This document shows, piece after piece, positions 21,692 through 22,338 of a stretch of DNA of 22,338 bases (positions within the stretch are counted from its first letter, which is position 1; every line of letters begins with the position of its first letter). The DNA is taken from assembly GCA_034666705.1 (NCBI GenBank), contig JAXDLH010000114.1:1-22338 (forward strand), given 5' to 3'. Made by a program: the position numbers and the translations under genes. Source of the stretch: JAXDLH01 sp034666705. GTDB lineage: Bacteria > Chloroflexota > UBA6077 > SHYK01. The notes below the pieces were generated by a model. That model saw only the letters and a list, made by a program, of their open reading frames with translations, searched no databases and was not told the DNA's origin.

Positions 21692-22338
21692 ATGGCAGAG
21701 CGACTCTGTTTGCTGGTCGGCGAAGAGCAAGGGGTGCGGCTCCTGGCGAGTGAGGACGAAGGTCGAACCTGGGCCGAGCCTGAGACGCTGCTTGCCGGCG
21801 TCCATGCCTGTACGCTTGCGGCCGCGCCGGATGGCAGCGTGTACGTCGGCACGCGCGGCGAAGGATTGTTCCGCGTCGCGCCGGGCCTGCGCAGCCATGA
21901 GCAGGTCGAGACCCCAGCCGAGCTGAGCAAGGTGCGCTCGCTGTGCATCACTGGCGATCAGTTCCTCGCCGGCACGGAGCCGGCGCAGGTGTACTCCTGG
22001 GAAGACCGCAAGCGCTGGGTGCCGTTCGGCGACGTGCGCCAGGTCAGCGGTACGCCGGAATGGTGGTACCCCGTACAGGGCGAGGACCCGCACGTGCGCC
22101 ATCTCTCGGCTGATCCGCATCGGTCCGGGCAGTTCTATGGCTCGCTCCAGGTCGGCGGCATCGCCATCACCCCGGACGGCGGCGACACGTGGCACGACCG
22201 CCGCAACCTCGACCTCGACGTCCACATGGTGCAGGCACACCCGGCGAAGCCCGGCACGGTGTATGCCGGCTCGGGTGGCAAGGGACTGTTCCGCAGCCAC
22301 GACTGGGGCGAGAGTTGGGAGAACATCGCCGGTACCAC
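21692..22338 (+). CDS. Asp-box (BNR/sortilin-type) beta-propeller protein, C-terminus beyond the window
   Basis: An open frame of 215 codons runs off the right edge. Asp-box motifs (S/T-x-D-x-G-x-T/S-W) recur: ASEDEGRTWAEP (about 19-30), TPDGGDTWHDR and SHDWGESWENI, each at a blade turn, and strands such as GSVYVGTRGEGLFR and GTVYAGSGGKGLFR repeat with them. This is the sialidase/Vps10-type propeller seen in secreted glycosidases and in many photosystem-assembly or unknown proteins. No signal peptide is seen at the N-terminus (MAERLCLLVGEEQG), so it may be cytoplasmic. The start ATG at 21692 follows GGGAGG by 5 nt; ATG 21689 is too close to that site. It may be in the same unit as the class II aldolase, but a strong inverted repeat separates them. 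Function unknown. Confidence 0.85.
   Translation, partial: MAERLCLLVGEEQGVRLLASEDEGRTWAEPETLLAGVHACTLAAAPDGSVYVGTRGEGLFRVAPGLRSHEQVETPAELSKVRSLCITGDQFLAGTEPAQVYSWEDRKRWVPFGDVRQVSGTPEWWYPVQGEDPHVRHLSADPHRSGQFYGSLQVGGIAITPDGGDTWHDRRNLDLDVHMVQAHPAKPGTVYAGSGGKGLFRSHDWGESWENIAGT

Overview
The window is about two-thirds G+C, with tightly packed genes, strong Shine-Dalgarno sites in front of most genes and leaderless-looking starts in front of a few. Its mix of protein families suggests an uncultured or environmental member of the Chloroflexota, perhaps Thermomicrobia-like. These families are RDD with SpoIIM/DUF95, a soluble MgtE_N-CBS protein next to an NRAMP homologue, phthalate-type Rieske oxygenases, and family 5 solute-binding lipoproteins without permeases. 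There is no rRNA or other phylogenetic marker, so an actinobacterial-type lineage cannot be excluded. No tRNA, rRNA, CRISPR array, transposase or phage gene was seen.

Region 1 (1-3144) holds small housekeeping-like genes. An AbrB/MazE-type protein, cut by the window edge, is coupled to a SpoIIM/DUF95 membrane protein. Divergent from these is an RDD membrane protein. Then come an unrecognised 158-residue protein and, divergent from it, a DUF488 protein. Both divergent pairs have intergenic gaps of only about 20 bp with a central A/T-rich hexamer.

Region 2 (3145-7882) is a divalent-metal island, most likely for magnesium. A soluble PRC-barrel/MgtE_N/CBS protein overlaps by 1 nt an NRAMP-like carrier whose metal-site motifs are altered (DAGG for DPGN, TPW for MPH). 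A complete MgtE channel follows. Both metal units have long hairpin-rich leaders, and the mgtE Shine-Dalgarno site lies inside a stable hairpin.

Region 3 (7883-22338) is an accessory region for oxidising and transporting organic, probably aromatic, compounds. It encodes a degenerate bicupin, divergent from a gentisate-dioxygenase-like bicupin. A three-gene unit follows (solute-binding lipoprotein, Rieske oxygenase, unrecognised ferritin-like protein), then a DrrAB-type ABC exporter and a second solute-binding lipoprotein. A small acidic ORF, a second Rieske oxygenase, a class II aldolase/decarboxylase-like enzyme and an Asp-box (BNR) propeller protein, cut by the window end, complete the region. 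No ferredoxin, ferredoxin reductase or import permease is present, so the oxygenases and binding proteins must use partners encoded elsewhere. Dispersed inverted-repeat elements sit in the gaps of this region.
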